In this document: positions 7,161-7,781 of the stretch, one piece after another
Position numbering within the stretch: the stretch's first letter is position 1
How the letters are laid out: each line of letters begins with the position of its first letter
Source of the DNA: Chloroflexota bacterium
GTDB taxonomy: Bacteria; Chloroflexota; Anaerolineae; Promineifilales; Promineifilaceae
Reading direction: 5' to 3'
Assembly (NCBI GenBank): GCA_008501785.1
Contig: QQUD01000647.1
Location: 1 to 7,781, forward strand
DNA length: 7,781 bases
Notes under the pieces: model-generated
Told to the model about the DNA's origin: nothing
Seen by the model: only the letters and a program-made list of their open reading frames with translations
Database searches by the model: none
Made by a program: the position numbers and the translations under genes

Positions 7161-7285
7161 TGCTTAAATTTGATTGAATTTCATCTTGAGGACAGGTTAA
7201 CAAAGGAAACGTTCCCAAATCGTTCCCTGTAAGCTAGAAATCGGTTTTTTGAAGTTGGGAAAATATCTCGGTAACAAGTTTTATC

Positions 7286-7358
7286 AACAGATTACACCGA
7301 TTTCACAGATTTTGAGATGGAATTTACTCTTAAATCTGCGAAATCTGTGCAATCTTTG
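7286..7358. repeat. 73-bp imperfect palindrome built of ATCTGTGaaATCTG-type units
   Basis: Arms 7286-7312 and 7332-7358 are inverted copies matching at 22 of 27 positions, with a 19-base loop. Each arm contains shorter direct units (cagatt.cac.gatttc / cagattt) about 11-12 bases apart. It lies 49 bases past the stop codon of the TPR-type gene and before the SDR gene. Sequences of this composition are often dispersed in intergenic DNA. There is no T-tract after it on the minus strand, so a terminator role is not supported beyond the hairpin itself. Confidence 0.7.
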
Positions 7359-7406
7359 ATTACCTGTTTAAATTTACAACCTTCATGAAAAAACGATTTC
7401 TGGGGG

Positions 7407-7781
7407 TTATAGATGGCCTGTTTCTTCCGCCAGTTGGATGGCTTGTTGTAAATAAGTTCGAGTAGACTGAGGTTGTTTGGCTTTCCAGGCGGTGATGGCT
7501 TGCTCCAATTCGGTGGTTGTTGCTGTAGCTAATGGTTGTTGTATTGGCGCAAGGAGTTGTTTTGCGTAGGTAATGGCATTGGCAAGATTGTTTTGTGCCA
7601 TGCTGGCGGTAATTAGCGGCCATAGGGCGATGTGTTGCATGGCGAAGGGTAAGTGTTCCCATGTTTCTAATGCGCGGTTACCGTGAGCAACGGCCGTTTC
7701 CCACTCCCCATCTTGCGCACACAACCAGGCCCGTTGCCCATACAACATACCAATATAAGAACGATTTTTCCCCTGCGCCGA
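7407..7781 (-). CDS. C-terminal end of a TPR-type regulatory protein (start outside the window)
   Basis: The frame is open from the right edge to TAA at 7407-7409, giving 124 residues with no start inside the window; the internal ATG at 7748 is unlikely to be the real start. The sequence is alpha-helical and alanine/glutamine rich, with TPR-like helix pairs: GQRAWLCAQDGEWETAVAHG, then LWPLITASMAQNNLANAITYA, then TELEQAITAWKAKQ and TYLQQAIQLAEETG. This pattern (A.L....G....A) resembles the C-terminal TPR region of large Chloroflexota proteins that combine an adenylate/guanylate cyclase or AAA/LuxR-type ATPase with TPR repeats. The N-terminal domains are not in view, so the enzymatic part is only a guess. 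It ends 282 bases before the SDR start, with two inverted repeats in between, so it is probably not in the same transcription unit. Confidence 0.65.
   Translation of the reverse strand, partial: SAQGKNRSYIGMLYGQRAWLCAQDGEWETAVAHGNRALETWEHLPFAMQHIALWPLITASMAQNNLANAITYAKQLLAPIQQPLATATTTELEQAITAWKAKQPQSTRTYLQQAIQLAEETGHL

Larger units (their letters stand above)
739..7697. repeat. Dispersed iterated palindromic octamer ACGGCCGT (six copies)
   Basis: Exact copies lie at 739-746, 1114-1121, 2011-2018, 6164-6171, 6389-6396 and 7690-7697. All are flanked by A or T on both sides (WACGGCCGTW) and all lie inside coding sequence, with at least one in each of the five genes. They are read as Thr-Ala-Val four times, Asn-Gly-Arg once and Leu-Arg-Pro-Phe once, so all three frames are used. 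About 0.1 copy is expected by chance in this length at this composition. Confidence 0.75.

Noticed and set aside
7210..7227. Two direct CGTTCCC heptamers 11 bases apart upstream of the SDR gene
   Set aside because: Too short and too few to separate from chance without conservation data.
6750..7232. Plus-strand frame of 160 codons opposite the SDR gene
   Set aside because: The minus frame encodes a clear Rossmann fold. The plus frame shows no domain and mirrors that gene.

Overview
The window looks like chromosomal DNA of an uncultured, moderate-GC Chloroflexota bacterium, probably Anaerolineae or a related class. That is inferred from three things: the style of the secreted proteins (parallel beta-helix plus DUF11 plus Ig-like modules, with a C-terminal tail of the YLPIVIK type), a TPR tail like those of Chloroflexota cyclase/ATPase regulators, and a heavily iterated palindromic octamer, ACGGCCGT. 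I ran no database search, so the assignment is a judgement.

All five genes lie on the minus strand and are described here in transcription order, from right to left. At 7781-7407 is the C-terminal end of a TPR-type protein that is cut by the right edge. At 7124-6222 is a complete NmrA-like/atypical SDR NAD(P)-binding protein. At 6232-6041 is a small protein whose start overlaps the SDR stop codon, so the two are probably translationally coupled. At 5909-1350 is a 1519-residue secreted multidomain protein. At 1148-1 is a second secreted protein with a YadA-head-like repeat array, cut by the left edge before its C-terminus.

The two left-hand genes form a pair of cell-surface, adhesin-like proteins. 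The larger one has a signal segment, a beta-helix containing a near-perfect 238-residue duplication and a third decayed copy, a DUF11-like domain, a region with no recognised domain, a block with 19 cysteines, a second DUF11 domain, a cadherin/Ig-like domain, an SbsA-type Ig-like domain and the YLPIVIK tail. The second has a signal peptide, an N-terminal beta-sandwich-like domain and six 15-residue repeats. The SDR and the small protein look like ordinary cytoplasmic genes with no evident link to the surface pair.

The three main gaps each hold structured DNA. A 115-bp near-palindrome lies at 1211-1325. Four CAAATCA/TGATTTG heptamers in alternating orientation lie at 5990-6039. A short perfect palindrome at 7140-7160 and a longer imperfect one at 7286-7358 lie in the third gap. 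No gene-free stretch exceeds 300 bases. I see no tRNA, rRNA, CRISPR array or transposase. The best candidates for something undescribed are the iterated octamer, the cysteine-rich module, the alternating heptamer array and the large palindrome between the two surface genes.
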